From the NCBI GenBank assembly GCA_024291935.2, contig CM044309.1:3782001-3846000 (forward strand): 64,000 bases of DNA. The letters are read 5' to 3'. The notes under the pieces were generated by a model. The model ran no database searches. It had not been told where the DNA came from and worked only from the letters and a program-made list of their open reading frames with translations. Positions 28,076-39,599 of the stretch are shown here, in pieces. Both the position numbers and the translations under genes were made by a program. The DNA is from Okapia johnstoni (lineage: Eukaryota > Chordata > Mammalia > Artiodactyla > Giraffidae). The stretch's first letter is position 1. Each line of letters begins with the position of its first letter.

Positions 28076-30064
28076 TTTCTCAGCGGGTACTAGTCATACG
28101 TGTGTAGCTTGGTCAGCCTCAGTTAAAGGTCTGCAACTGCAGATAGCCATGATATGAGAAGAGAGATGAGATGAATAAAACCTCACAATTTTCAGTAACA
28201 GTTAAATTCACTGTGGTTTTGGTGGTATCTCTTGCCTAATTTACCTTCCTTTTAATCCAGATATTTAGGTTATTTTCTCTAGATTAAACTTTTTTTTTCT
28301 TTAAACTATTCCCCTATTTGGAAATAAAATAATAAATAATTTCCTAGATTTACCAAAAAAGCCTTGGTTAGCTTTAACAGTAACCACTTCGTAGTGATCA
28401 TAGGACTTTCTATGCTAAAATTTATTTAGACATCAGAGACAAGGGGAGAGTTTATGCCACTTGCTTCCATCCGAACACTCAGATACACAAATGAAGAGAG
28501 AATGTATAGCTTTCAAAGCAGAGTTTACATCATTACATTGTTACATGGAAACATCGGAAGCTAACAAATTGATTTAAAAAATCTATCAAGGAATATATAG
28601 TCTGCATCTATACACGTAAAGTAAATGTGATGAGAAAGTGCCAAGGTTTTGTCATTTTAAAAGGCCTATACTGATTATTTTTAGCCTTGGTTGAATCAGT
28701 CTGCTCTTTTCTTCGGAACAACCTCAACCCCGCAGGTTTTTTCACTGTTATTCTCTGACCTTATCAGGCTTCTTGTTTCAGACTTGTTGATTTTGTTATT
28801 GTTATCTAAATATATTCACAAGGAAAAGCATACCCTTTTGTATGTAACAATACACATTTATGTTGTCCTCCATAGTCTGCAAAACACTTCCCAAATATAA
28901 ACTTCATTAATCCTCATAATCTACATATTATTTTGAAAGCTTTTTTGTAATTGAGGAAAGGTCAGCTTAATATGTTTGCATGGCCTGACCAAGTAGCCAA
29001 AACAGACTCAGTCCTCTGTGTGTAATTCCACCGGTGAGTAACCAAGCTGGAACTAGCACTCTGTCCTCTGCAGCAGGGCCACAGCACAACACTTCTGTCT
29101 TGTTTCAACACATAAACTTTATTATTTGAAGATCTAAAATGCAAGAACTCGTTTAGAGGCATCATCACCATTTTTCCGACAACATTTGCTCACTTCATGT
29201 CTTTGTGTCTCATCTTGGTGTTTCTTGAAATATTTAAATCTTCCACCAGCAAAATGATTATGACTCACTGAAGGTTCAGATGATGATTACGATTTTTTAG
29301 CCATAAAGTATTTTTTAATTAAGGTATGTACATTGTTTTTTAGACATAATGTTATTGCACCCTTAATAGATTATAGTGTAAACATAGCTTTTATATGTAC
29401 TGAAAACCAAAAAATTCATGTGACTTGCATTATTTTGATATTTACTTTATTGCAATGGTCAAACTGAACCCACAATATCTCCTTGACGTTACACCTGTAT
29501 TTATATAAGTAACTATTATTGCAATTTTAAATTATTTATAGAAGAGGATCTCTGCTTATTTGTACACAATGTTTATCCATTTATTGATTTACATATTAGT
29601 TATATTTGTAAAGATTTGTGCTGAGTCAAAATGTATATTACAATGCTTATTTCTTTTTAACTCATATTATGAAAGAGTCCAGGAATGAATACTCCAAAAT
29701 ATTTTGGCCCTATAAACTATCCTTACTGCTATAAAATATAAGCCAACTCAAAGTGTAACATCTTTTAAAACTCAAAGCAAATAACGGGGTAATCATCTGA
29801 TCAAATAATAATAGTCAAAATGAGTGAAAAGCACCCCGCTTTAGGGGTAGTTACGTTCACATGGGAAAAAGAGAAGGAAGTACGGAAGAATGACGTCATT
29901 TATTCAGTACTCGATGCTTCCTGACATTTTCACAAGGGATGAAAACCAGCCACTAGGGAAAATAATTATTTTGTGGTCTGCATAATTCCCGCTTGGGCAA
30001 ATTTCTGTTGATGGAATGCACACACCCTGGTATTAGAAAGAATTCTATTAATGTAGAATGTAGC
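28076..30064. other. Intronic, mostly unique sequence
   Basis: 2.0 kb, AT-rich, no gene and no repeat that I can name with confidence. The short frames at 28691-28900 and 28962-29171 are unremarkable. Confidence 0.55.
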
Positions 30065-30262
30065 TTCATCTGTTGAGCACTTATTACTTGCAAATCACTA
30101 TACTAAGCACTTTGATCCACTACTTGAAGCTGTATCATCCTGATTGTGTGGTGAGAAAACTGAGGCATAAGGAGGGTTAATCACTTAAGAATCACAAAGC
30201 TGGTAAATGATGACGCTCGACCTTGAACCCGGCTCTCCAACCCCAGAATTTTAACCATTGCA
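30065..30262 (+). mobile_element. MIR SINE
   Basis: Nearly complete: gttgagcacttattacttgc, tactaagcactttgatcc, gagaaaactgaggcataagg, cacaaagctggtaaatgatg, then gaacccggctctccaacccc. Confidence 0.85.
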
Positions 30263-30813
30263 GTTAATCACATCTACCAACAAAATTTAGAATAAAATAT
30301 CAAAGGATTGTTCACACAGCCGTGCTGACAGTCAACATATCTGCTTTTGTACTTTTTTCCTCAGTAAACTTTTGTCTTTTTCACTTGGGTTTGAACTCGT
30401 CAATGAGCTTTCTTCGTCCTCCTTCCTTGAGTGAACAAGTCCTATGTTTTATCTGATGTTCCCCGTTTTTGTTGCTGTATTTTCTCCTCAGAGAAAGCAT
30501 CCTTATCAGAAAGGACTAGATGTAGCCAGAAAGATTCATCTGTTTACGTAAATTTCTGCTTCTTTGTATACAGGGACCCTCTGGATTCCCCAATCTTTGC
30601 TAATTCCGTAACACATAATATACTTACATGTCAATACATGCCTGTATATAAACGTAATTTACACAGCTGAATTAATTCGACCTTAACTTAATATGACTTT
30701 GTCTTCCTCGCACCCTTAATAGTACAGTTTCCATTCATAGACTGCTTTCTCCTGGTTTATCCAAATGGCTCGTGAGCAGCCCAAGGTAGCCGTCATTTGC
30801 TTTCTCCCCCCAG
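30263..30813. other. Intronic sequence before the acidic RALYL exon
   Basis: AT-rich, unique-looking, with T/C-rich stretches. Ends in the acceptor at 30813. Confidence 0.6.
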
Positions 30814-30986
30814 AAGCGCAGAAGAAGCAGCTGGAAGCGAGTCTAGAGCTGATCCAGGATGAGTGTGTGTCCGAGAACGCAGACCACTCCGCGGAGGAGC
30901 CTGCGGACGGAGCCCCGGACGCCGACGGCGAGGAGCTGACGGACGGCGTGGAGGAGGACTTCGAGGGGGACGGCGCTCACGAGCTG
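30814..30986 (+). CDS. RALYL: RALYL penultimate coding exon (acidic C-terminal segment)
   Basis: A leading AA completes the Glu codon begun at 11641, giving E-AQKKQLEASLELIQDECVSE and then an Asp/Glu-rich stretch ending GDGAHEL (57 full codons, 173 bp). This is the acidic tail of RALYL. The acceptor is a T/C-rich tract ending ccccag at 30813. The donor is CTG|GTAGGA, a weaker match than the previous exon's. The exon ends in phase 0 and joins the terminal exon. It is oddly GC-rich: I count 58 A/T in 173 bases (about 66% GC) and about 20 CpGs, against AT-rich flanks. Several residues differ from the human protein as I recall it. A minisatellite begins 47 bp past the donor. The frame, splice phase and sequence leave little doubt about identity. 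Confidence 0.95.
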
Positions 30987-31033
30987 GTAGGAGACGTCCC
31001 GGCGGTCCGAGGCCTGCACTCGGGGGCTGCTTG

Positions 31034-31354
31034 CTTCCTCCTGTGCACGCGCTCAAGGCCACACAGGTGCTCTGCTCTTTCTTCCTCCTGTGCACGTGCT
31101 CAGGCCACACAGGTGCTCTGCGCTTTCTTCCTCCTGTGCACACGCTCAGGCCACACAGGTGCTCTGCGCTTTCTCCCTCCTGTGCACGTGCTCAGGCCAC
31201 ACAGGTGCTCTGCGCTTTCTCCCTCCTGTGCACGCGCTCAAGGCCACACAGGTGCTCTGCTCTTTCTTCCTCCTGTGCACGTGCTCAGGCCACACAGGTG
31301 CTCTGCGCTTTCTTCCTCCTGTGCACATGTGCTCAGGCCACACAGGTGCTCTGC
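31034..31354 (+). repeat. 46/47-bp minisatellite, seven copies
   Basis: Units start at about 31034, 31081, 31127, 31173, 31219, 31266 and 31312 (periods 47, 46, 46, 46, 47, 46). Each contains a CT-rich part (cttcctcctgtgcac) then gctcaggccacacag and gtgctctgc. Units 1-2 and 5-6 share the same variants (extra A in ctcaagg, ctgctctttc), implying a 185-bp duplication of a four-unit block. The array starts 47 bp inside the last RALYL intron. Confidence 0.95.
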
Positions 31355-31410
31355 ACGCAATAAGTGCTCAATGTCCTTTTGCTAATTTAAAATACGAGGG
31401 AACAAATGAA
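31344..31410 (+). repeat. Possible L2/MIR 3' end beside the minisatellite
   Basis: The stretch gcacgcaataagtgctcaat, followed by an ACAAATGAACGA-type end, resembles the common L2/MIR 3' terminus (AATAAATG...GAATGAATGA). It is short and uncertain. Confidence 0.4.
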
Positions 31411-32619
31411 CGAGCAAGAACATTATAGGTTAGAACTGCGTATGTTTACAGTCTCAAATGAAAAATTCTCTTTCTCAAGCGCTTCGTCACAACAGGAACC
31501 TTGCCTTTGAGCCATTACGCATGAGCAGTACATGGGAATGATATCCTGGCAATAAAACAGTCATCTGCCGGAAGGCACGCGGCCCCCCCTCAGTTAGCAG
31601 TGTCACTCACTGATGGTGATCATGTTAGTTATATGGTCAGCAGTCCTTTGTGCACGCTGTTCACTCAGGTTACCCTTCAGCGCGAGGCCAGTTTATCATC
31701 TTCAGTGCCTGTCCTAGTTTTAACACTTGATTCTTCACATGTTTTATTTTCCCAGTGTTGTAATAATTAGACTGCTCATTTCCAGATGTTCTTTCCTGTA
31801 TAAACACACCAGGGACTTGGTAAATATATGCTGGTTAGGATGCTATTTCTCATAGTTTATCAGCCATGAAATTAAATATGCGATCTTTAAGGGACTGACT
31901 AATACAAATGATGAGAAGGCAAGCGTGTGTGTGTGTGTGTGTGCTACCAACTCTCAAATACATATGGGCTGATTATATTAAACTTGACTTAATCCTAGGT
32001 AATGTAAGATTCCGATCTGTTTTAATACCTGTTGTTACTGAGGTAACTTTGCTGTGGTTGTTTTATGGTAAGTGCCGTCTCCTTATTTCATTTATGGAAT
32101 TCTATATTGATTTTTTAGCATTCCAAATCTGTTTAAATTGCATGGTACCTTTATTTAAGCTTTTCAGATAGGAGCCTTTAACCACCATTCTTATGTCTAC
32201 AAAAGTCTGCCTCAGTTTGAAGGGTTTAAGTACCTATTTTTAGGACTGTTTTGATTTCTGGAATCTATTGAGCGGGGACTGGAATGAAAGGCTGATGAGT
32301 TTCTCTGCTTCTCCTCAGGCAGGACTTTAATCCACCAACACAAGTTCCTCAGCCCATTCCAATCAGACTTGTGCTGTCTCTGTCTCAGTGTGACTGCTCT
32401 TGTGGAGGTCTCAGGATGCTGCCATGATGCCATTACTAACGGTTGCCTCTCTGTTCTTATTTTAATTCACCCCTCAGTGGAATTTGGCTGGAAACTGTTT
32501 AGGAGAATTTCTCAGAATACCAATTGCTCATTCTCACTCACCTGTGCTAGAAAGTTTCCCTCCATATCCCCACTTTAAATAGCGAAGTAGTCCAGGGCTT
32601 TGTCATGGGCCACCTTCTC
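31411..32619. other. Intronic, no gene seen
   Basis: Unique-looking. A short (GT)n run lies at 31923-31943. Confidence 0.55.
31923..31943. repeat. (GT)n microsatellite
   Basis: About ten GT units. Confidence 0.9.
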
Positions 32620-33090
32620 TCTCTACACACTTTACCAATGTAACTTCATCAAATACCGGAGCTTTAAGTATTATTTATAGGCCAAAGATTTCTAAATCTA
32701 CATTTCTACTTCTTATGTCTTCCTGGAATTCTAGACTCGACTAGATGCCTGTCTCCTCAGAGCTGTTCAATGAGCAATTGAAACTTAACATGCCAGAAAC
32801 ATTCTTGATTTTCCAGCCATCTTATTCCTTTCCAGTCTTCCTCATTCTCACAAATATCATCATCATCCACACAGCTGTTAAAAACCAAAAGGACTAAGAT
32901 TACTTTTGATTTGTTCCACCTATCTCCATTAATTCTACCTCCAAATCGTAGCCCAAAGCTAGTTACATCTCCAGTACAGCTAAACTGATCTTTTTGCTTC
33001 AGCCCATGCAATCCATTCTCCGCACAAGAAGGATAAAAGTCATTTTAAACTGTAACCCAGATAATGCTGCTCCTTTGCTTAAAATCTACC
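32620..33090 (+). mobile_element. L2 LINE fragment (reverse-transcriptase end)
   Basis: ctttaagtattatttatagg, aattgaaacttaacatgcca, then ttctccgcacaagaaggata follow the L2 ORF2 end in sense order. Ancient and frame-broken. Confidence 0.65.
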
Positions 33091-33244
33091 GTGCTTTTTA
33101 TCATATTTCAAATCAAAATCCCCAAGTGTGTGAATTTAAATTATGATGAAGTTGGGTGGAAGAGGCCAGGGAAGAGAGAGGGAGAGAGAACTTGGTGAGG
33201 AAAAATGGAGAAAGTCCCTGGTGCTGGGAACTTACACTGATTAC

Positions 33245-33465
33245 ACATTTTCTGTGTGCCAGAGAATTTATGTTACCTGTTATTAAGAACTGTCCAAAAT
33301 GATTTAAATTCATTATTTTGCTTAATTCTTTTGCTAGCCCCATGAGATAGTGTCATCTCTTTTATATATCGTGAAATAAAAACCTAAGAGATGTGAATTG
33401 CTAGTAATTATTAATAGGTTGCAGAACTAGAATTCTTACCCTGGTCTGGCAAAAAGCCCATGTTT
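33245..33465 (+). mobile_element. MIR SINE
   Basis: tgtgtgccagagaatttatg, gctagccccatgagatagtg, then ggttgcagaactagaattct. Diverged. Confidence 0.7.
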
Positions 33466-33650
33466 TTCCCCCTAGAACATATTACCTCCTAAGCCTTGAG
33501 CACTGCATTAGAGTGGTGAAAAAAATTAGTCTTTGCACCCATATTGTTAGGTGATACTGTACAATCATTTTGCCTCAAACTGTGGTAAAAATAGAGGCTT
33601 TGGAACCCATGGAGATCAAAATCTGCCTTTACTACTTAACAGCTGTGAAT

Positions 33651-33789
33651 CTTGGAGAAGGAAATGGCAACCCACTCCAGTACTCTTGCCTAGAGAATCC
33701 TGTGGACAGCGGAGCCTGGTGGGCTACCGTCTATGGGGTCTCACAGAGTCGGACATGACTGAAGCAACTTAGCAGCAGCAGCAGCAGCT
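33651..33789 (+). mobile_element. Bov-A SINE with (AGC)n tail
   Basis: Headless Bov-A unit from ttggagaaggaaatggcaac to gactgaagcaacttag, with a tail of six to seven AGC units. Confidence 0.92.
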
Positions 33790-33960
33790 GATAGGAAAGG
33801 AATCTAGGATGTAGACATATGTATAGGCTGACCTTCAACATGAAGAGGGACACTGTTTCATTGCAACAAACTGTACTAAGTCTGAGGATGTGGTGGCAGG
33901 TCCTTAAGGGCGTTCAAGCATGAACCATAAGTCAGAAGGTGATTATCTGTGAAGCGTGAG

Positions 33961-34563
33961 TTGTTGTTCAGTCGCTAAATCGTAACCAGCTCTGTGATCC
34001 CATGGACTGCAGCACGCTGGGCTTCCCTGACCTTCACTATCTCCCTGACTGTGCTCAAACTCATGTCCATTGAGTCAGTGATGACATTCAATCATTTCAT
34101 TCTCTTTTGTCCCCTTCTCCTCCTGATCTCAATCTTTCCCAGCATTGGGGTCTTTTCAAATGAGTCGGCTCATCACATGAGGTGGCCAAAGTATTGGAGC
34201 TTCAGCTTCAGCTTCAGTCCTTCTGATGAATATTCAGGGTTCAGTTCTTTTAGGATTGACTAGTTTGATCTCTTTGCTGTCCAAGAGATTCTAAGAGTCC
34301 CAGCACACGATTTAAAAGCATCAATTATCTGATGCTCAGGCTTCTTTATGGTCCAACTCTCACATCCATATGGAAAAAAACATAGCTTTGACTACATGGA
34401 CCTTTGTCGGCAAAGTGATGTCTCTGCTTATTAATATGCTGTCTAGGTTGGTCATAGCTTTTCTTTCAAGGAGCAAGAGTCTTTGAATTTTGTGGCTGCA
34501 GCCTCCATCCACAGTGATCTTAGGGACCAAGAAAATAAGGCCTGTCACTGTTTCCACAGAGTG
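33961..34563 (-). mobile_element. BovB LINE 3' fragment
   Basis: Antisense, from ttgttgttcagtcgctaaat to cactgtttccaca, covering the RTE tail and the region after YADD. Diverged and frame-broken. Confidence 0.92.
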
Positions 34564-34724
34564 AGGAGAGATGGGCATTATCATAGATTTGAGGGGAATT
34601 GAGCAGATTTGAAGAAGCTAATATGAAAAGCATAGAAGACCGCTAATTTGAAAATATATATAGATTGATGGTTAATGTTCATACCTAGTTGAGGTTAAAG
34701 ACCAAGAATTAGAGTAGTATTTTG

Positions 34725-34915
34725 CTAACTTTAAGGTGTATCGGAAGTACCTGGAGCTTGTTAACTCCCATTCCAGATTGTTAAAATGCAGATTGCTGTG
34801 TCCCCTTCCAAGCGTCTCTGATTCAGTACACTGAGTGTGTCTGGAAATTCACATTTCTAACAGGTTCTCATGTCGTGCTGCTGACAGTGTGGTTCTCTTT
34901 GAGAACCGCTGTTAT
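34725..34915 (+). mobile_element. MER5A-like hAT MITE
   Basis: ctttaaggtgtatcggaagt, gagcttgttaactcccattc, ctgattcagtacactgagtg, ending ctttgagaaccgctg. This is the usual MER5 (hAT-Charlie) order. Confidence 0.75.
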
Positions 34916-37248
34916 GGAGGCATCAGCCAGCATAGCCATGGGGTTCTCTCCATCGGATTTTATCAGTTGGATTGTTGTAAATCAAGCAAAAAACAATAAA
35001 TAGAGTTGAGGACATAAGTAAAAAAGAGTGGTTAACTAGAGAAGTCATGGAATTGAACCTGAGCAGGGAAGTCAGGGAACAGAGCGGGGGACTGAGAAGG
35101 AGAAAGCAGAGGCACAGAGTGAATAGAAGCCCCTACACTGTTAAGGACAAGAGGAAAGAAGAGGAAATAAACAAGAGAAAAGTGATGGCTGTCCTCAGAG
35201 ACTGAGATATTTCAGAGGTGTTGACAGTTAGATGATGAGAAAGTCCATGGTGGGGGCTGATGGAAGCAGGATCAGAGGAAAAGTCCCAAGTCAGGGAGAA
35301 TTCAAGAAAGTGAGAGGCTCAGACACAACACAAGACGGCTCGTCTACATGTGCATGAGATCACTCCAGCTAGCAGCTAGGAGTAAGAGGAAGACAGAAAA
35401 TGCCAGCTGTCGTGAAAAAGACTGCAAGGCCTATTCTAGTCCCAGATCTGTCACTGTCTGATCCAGTCGATTCACCTTCAGTGTAACTTCTCTGACTCTC
35501 AACTTTCTTATTTGCAAATAACAAAGTTAGATTGGAAATTTCTAAAATCGATTGTTTGATCTTTCCTCTGAGTGAATCTGTGTTCCAGGAACACCATTTC
35601 TGAAGGTCAAGGGTTTAGCATGCAGCCAAGGGAACAAAGCCAAACCTTGGTGTTTGTTTATGCTCTAAACACACAGGAGGTAACTGATTAGAACTCTTGC
35701 TGCCCAGAGGGTCTCAGGTGTTTTTCCTCAACCTCTGCATTATATTGGGGGACTTAGCTAATGGGAGGTAAGGATACTATCTCCAGTATCTCCTTTTGTT
35801 TCTAAGACTTGGAAAATAATGACTGAGCGTGAGTAGATTCAGTCCTGTGGTCTAAACGGAGACTGGGGAGTCACTCCTAGGAACTGGCCAAGAGAAAATT
35901 CCCTGTTCTACTCTTCTCTCTTTTCCAGACTCCATGATCTGAGTCATCTTCGGTTCCTGGAAATGAAAGACATATATCTTCTCTTTTTGAAGGGCAGGTA
36001 TGATGACAGATTCAGCAAGAATACAGTCTGTCAATAATTAGGTTTTTAGTGATTATAGTTGTAACTAAAAAGAAGAGCTGGTATCCATGTGCTTTAGGCA
36101 GCTGCTCAGAGAAAATCTGAAATGAAGGGGAAACAAGACTTGTATCTCAAGCAAAGGAGATCCAGCAACATGTGTTAGAGGGCAGCCATGAGTGGTGGCG
36201 CCCCTTGCAGGGCTTGTGAAAAGCTGACGGCATGAACACTGGCTCTATACATTGCCTAGATCTAAATATCCAGTTAGTGGATTCCATTTCCATTAAGCAA
36301 TCCATTCAGTCTACATTTAAGTGGCTTTTGTGTGTGAACCAGGTGCTACAAAAGCTGTGCAGATAACTAAAATTATTGCTTTTTTGTAAAATGAAATATT
36401 TAAGTAAATGGTTCTTTTCCTCTAGTAGCTTAGTGCCTAGAGAAGACTGATTTCCTTATGTAAAAGTAATAGACTTGGACTTGATAATTTATGAGAAGTC
36501 AGCCAAGGCTGAAAATCTGTGACTCTACAATAATCTATGCCCATATATTTCATTAGTGCCTATAAGTTAAGGTTTGAATATATTTTAAATTGAACTCGAG
36601 ATTGCCACATTGCGCATACATTATCAAACTGCTACCATACTCATTTCTGAAAAAAATCCATTAGCAAATATTGATTGATTGACCACTAATGAGATTTTTG
36701 CTATGGGAATAATGAAGTAAATTGTATTTTTTTCCCTCAAGAAGGCTGTGAATTAACTGAGGATAAAGGCTACCAGAAAAACATACTAAGCAGTATGTCA
36801 TAAGACCAGAATGAAAGATGCAGTTTACAACTGGGAAATCACACATACATGGGAAGTCAACAAAGGCTCCTGGCGGAAGGGATATTAGAAATTTACCCCA
36901 AAGGATGCTGAGTTAAGGAACAGCCCCTGCTAACAGGCAGAAAGAATATGCAAGTCACCCTTCATTGTTTTTAGATCATTTTACGGAAAGTATATTTAAT
37001 GTCCAAAATACATTAGATGTCTTGTATTATGTGGGGTGTGGGAGCATGGATGCATAGACAGAGAGATAGCTAAGTAGATTTTTTTTATAAAACTACTAAA
37101 AACTTCACAAATAATACACTTGCCTTTCAAACTCTTTTACTTTTTCCATATCCAGCAAAGTTGTAATCCCTTTCATATAAAATGACATAATCCATAAAGA
37201 AGTAATCAGTGCCGAAATGGAAATTCTATAGAGACGTGAGGGCTTTGT
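34916..37248. other. Intronic, mostly unique sequence
   Basis: 2.3 kb without genes. It contains a probable MIR at 35430-35560, listed separately. Confidence 0.55.
35430..35560 (-). mobile_element. Probable MIR SINE fragment
   Basis: Antisense: tctagtcccagatctgtcac, then aacttctctgactctcaact and ttcttatttgcaaataac. Confidence 0.6.
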
Positions 37249-37536
37249 TGTTGTTCAGTCGCTAAGTCGTGTCTGACTCTTTGTCACCCCATGGACTGCA
37301 GCACCCCAGGCTTCCCTGTCCTTCACCATCTCCTGGAGTTTGCTCAAACTCATGTCCGTCAAGTCGGTGATGCCATCCAACCATCTCATCCTCTGCTACC
37401 CTCTTCTCCCTTTGCCTTCACTCTTTCCCAGCATCAGGGTCTTTTCCAGTAAGTCGGCTCTTCGCATCAGGTGGCTGAAGGACTGGAGCTTCAGCTTCAG
37501 CGTCAGTCCTTCCAGTGAATATTCGGGATTGATTTG
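37249..37536 (-). mobile_element. BovB LINE 3' fragment
   Basis: Antisense, from gttgttcagtcgctaagtcg to gaatattcgggattgattt, covering the last part of the RTE tail. Confidence 0.92.
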
Positions 37537-39180
37537 TTCCCTGCTAATTTCAAAGGCCAAATGAACTCTCCCCCGGTGTGTGAGAGAAGATGGATGAGAA
37601 AGGGGACTGTGCATCCAAGGGCATCACAAGCTGTCAGCTTCATTCAGGAGACGTTGAGAATCTGATGAGTGTTTTCCAAAGCAAAGTTTTTGGTGGACTT
37701 ATATCCAAAGGCCTAAGGTGCTTCTTAAAATGCTAATAAAGATTATCTGAGGAAGAGTCCAGGAATCTGTACTTTTATCAGTCTGAGGTTTGAAATGACA
37801 GAGTGACATAAAATCCCAAAGGAAACTGTAGACAGGGCAAACATTTAAATGCATTAAAGAAATTGAGCTCTTTTGGATTCTACTTGTAATTACTTCTGCT
37901 GACTACGTGTAGTCAAATCAGGCAAATCTAGTAAGAATCCCCAGTAGAATGACCTAGCTGATTAGTCTCATACTTAGGTATGAAGGTTGAGTGCTACATT
38001 ATAGTACATCTTTCAGCATTTAACAAAATATTCAGCTAAGCAGTGAGTCACCTGGGCATACAAGCTATTGAATTCCTGTGCACATTTGGGAAGGTGTGGA
38101 CTGCAAATCCAGTGCTGTAATTGACGAGAACTCAAAGCAGGCATTCTGATACCCCGTTGAAAAACTGGAATGTGTAAAGCATTTTAATCAATATTCTTGG
38201 TCTTTCCTTGTGAACTGGACTGAAAACATTTCCTTCTTTTTGAAATTTTCTGTTCCTTTCCTAATTAAATCCTTCACCTGAGCGGTCCCCCATATCCTCC
38301 ATGCTGCTGTCTCTTTTTGGTTTTGTCATTTGGACTAAACACTAACTATAGGACAAACAAGAAGGTGGTGCCAGGTGAGCTAGTTAGCGGTACTTACCAC
38401 AAGGGAGCAAGAAACTGTTTCCTCGGCCTTTTGATTTGAGTCTGTATTCAAGACCTTCATCTCGAACTCTGGCACTGCACTATAGGCTGTCTCCCCAGTC
38501 CTCCTGACCACAGGTAATGACAGAAAGAAAGTTTCCACCCATGATTTGGAAGGAGTCAGGGATAGGATGACCAGTCCTGGCGTGTGTGTACAGCATGCAT
38601 GACCTGCTTCTGAGGTACAAATGGCCAGAGCCATGACAGTTAAGTGACCAGCACTGCTCAAGAGAAATAGGCTATGGCTAAGCCTTTGATCTGCGATAAA
38701 GGGTGTGCTAGGCTGACATTTCCGCTCTGGCGTCCCACCTTGGAATCCAGCCTCTTCCTCTGCCCGTTCTGTAATAAATGTTCCTCAAAGTGATTCTCAC
38801 GCTAGTTTGTTTGGCATCTCCCTTGATTTCAATCATTTTAATTTTAGCTGAAGAACTCTGCTTAGCCCATTAGGGCAAACTTGCATTTTCCCCAGAAGGC
38901 TAGATGGCTGGGTTGTTAAAAACTGAACTTTGTCTTCAGTCTGTCAGAAGCAGTTCAGATCTTCATGACTTTGGACAAGCCGGTTATCTATGTCTTTCAC
39001 AGCCCAGAGTAGACTTTCTGTGAAAAGTTTGCTACTTGCTTGCAGTTTTGTTGTAGGGCATTTGTATTTTGCATGTGTGTTTAACCTCATTCATTTAATC
39101 TTGTTACCCTGAGTGCTTCCATGCCCATCTAGGTGTAGATTAGATCCCAGTTAAGTTAACAATAGAAGTCTAAGAGCATC
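37537..39180. other. Intronic, no gene seen
   Basis: 1.6 kb. 37700-37780 (gctaataaagattatctgag, gtccaggaatctgtact) may be a worn MER5 piece. The rest is unique-looking. Confidence 0.5.
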
Positions 39181-39480
39181 ACATGCAGCCTTTCACGGCT
39201 GCTGGACCTTGCCGCGCCGCACCCAGCCCAGTCTCTCCGGGTTGTTTCGGGGACCCCGGGAGGGTCCCAGCCTTGTGCCGGAGCGCATCTCCTGCCGCCC
39301 GCCCTTCCCCTGCCCTCCCTTGAGAGCACATCTTGCCGCCGCAGCCTCTGCTGCTGCCTTTGTGACGGAACGTCGCTCTGGCAGGAGGGCCGCCTCGTCC
39401 GCACCCAAGATGCAGCACCCACACGGTGCGCCTGGAACCGGGTCCCCTCAGGCCTCCGTGTGAAGCCACACCGGATTCCA
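39181..39480. other. CpG-rich block, function unknown
   Basis: I count about 24 CpGs in these 300 bases, far above the surrounding intron. Short frames are open on both strands (minus 39179-39481, plus 39209-39463), as expected from high GC. No protein family or repeat is recognised. It could be an intragenic CpG island. Confidence 0.6.
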
Positions 39481-39599
39481 AACTAAAACGGGGAGAACGA
39501 TAGCCCTCCCTCCCGCTCCACGTTAGACGTTACCACCCGGAGCTTGAAGCCGGAGCCCGTAAAATCTCTGAAGGCCAACAGTTCATGGGAAGCAGCCTC

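Noticed and set aside
31034..31354. CRISPR-like array
   Set aside because: Units abut without unique spacers and the genome is mammalian; it is a minisatellite.
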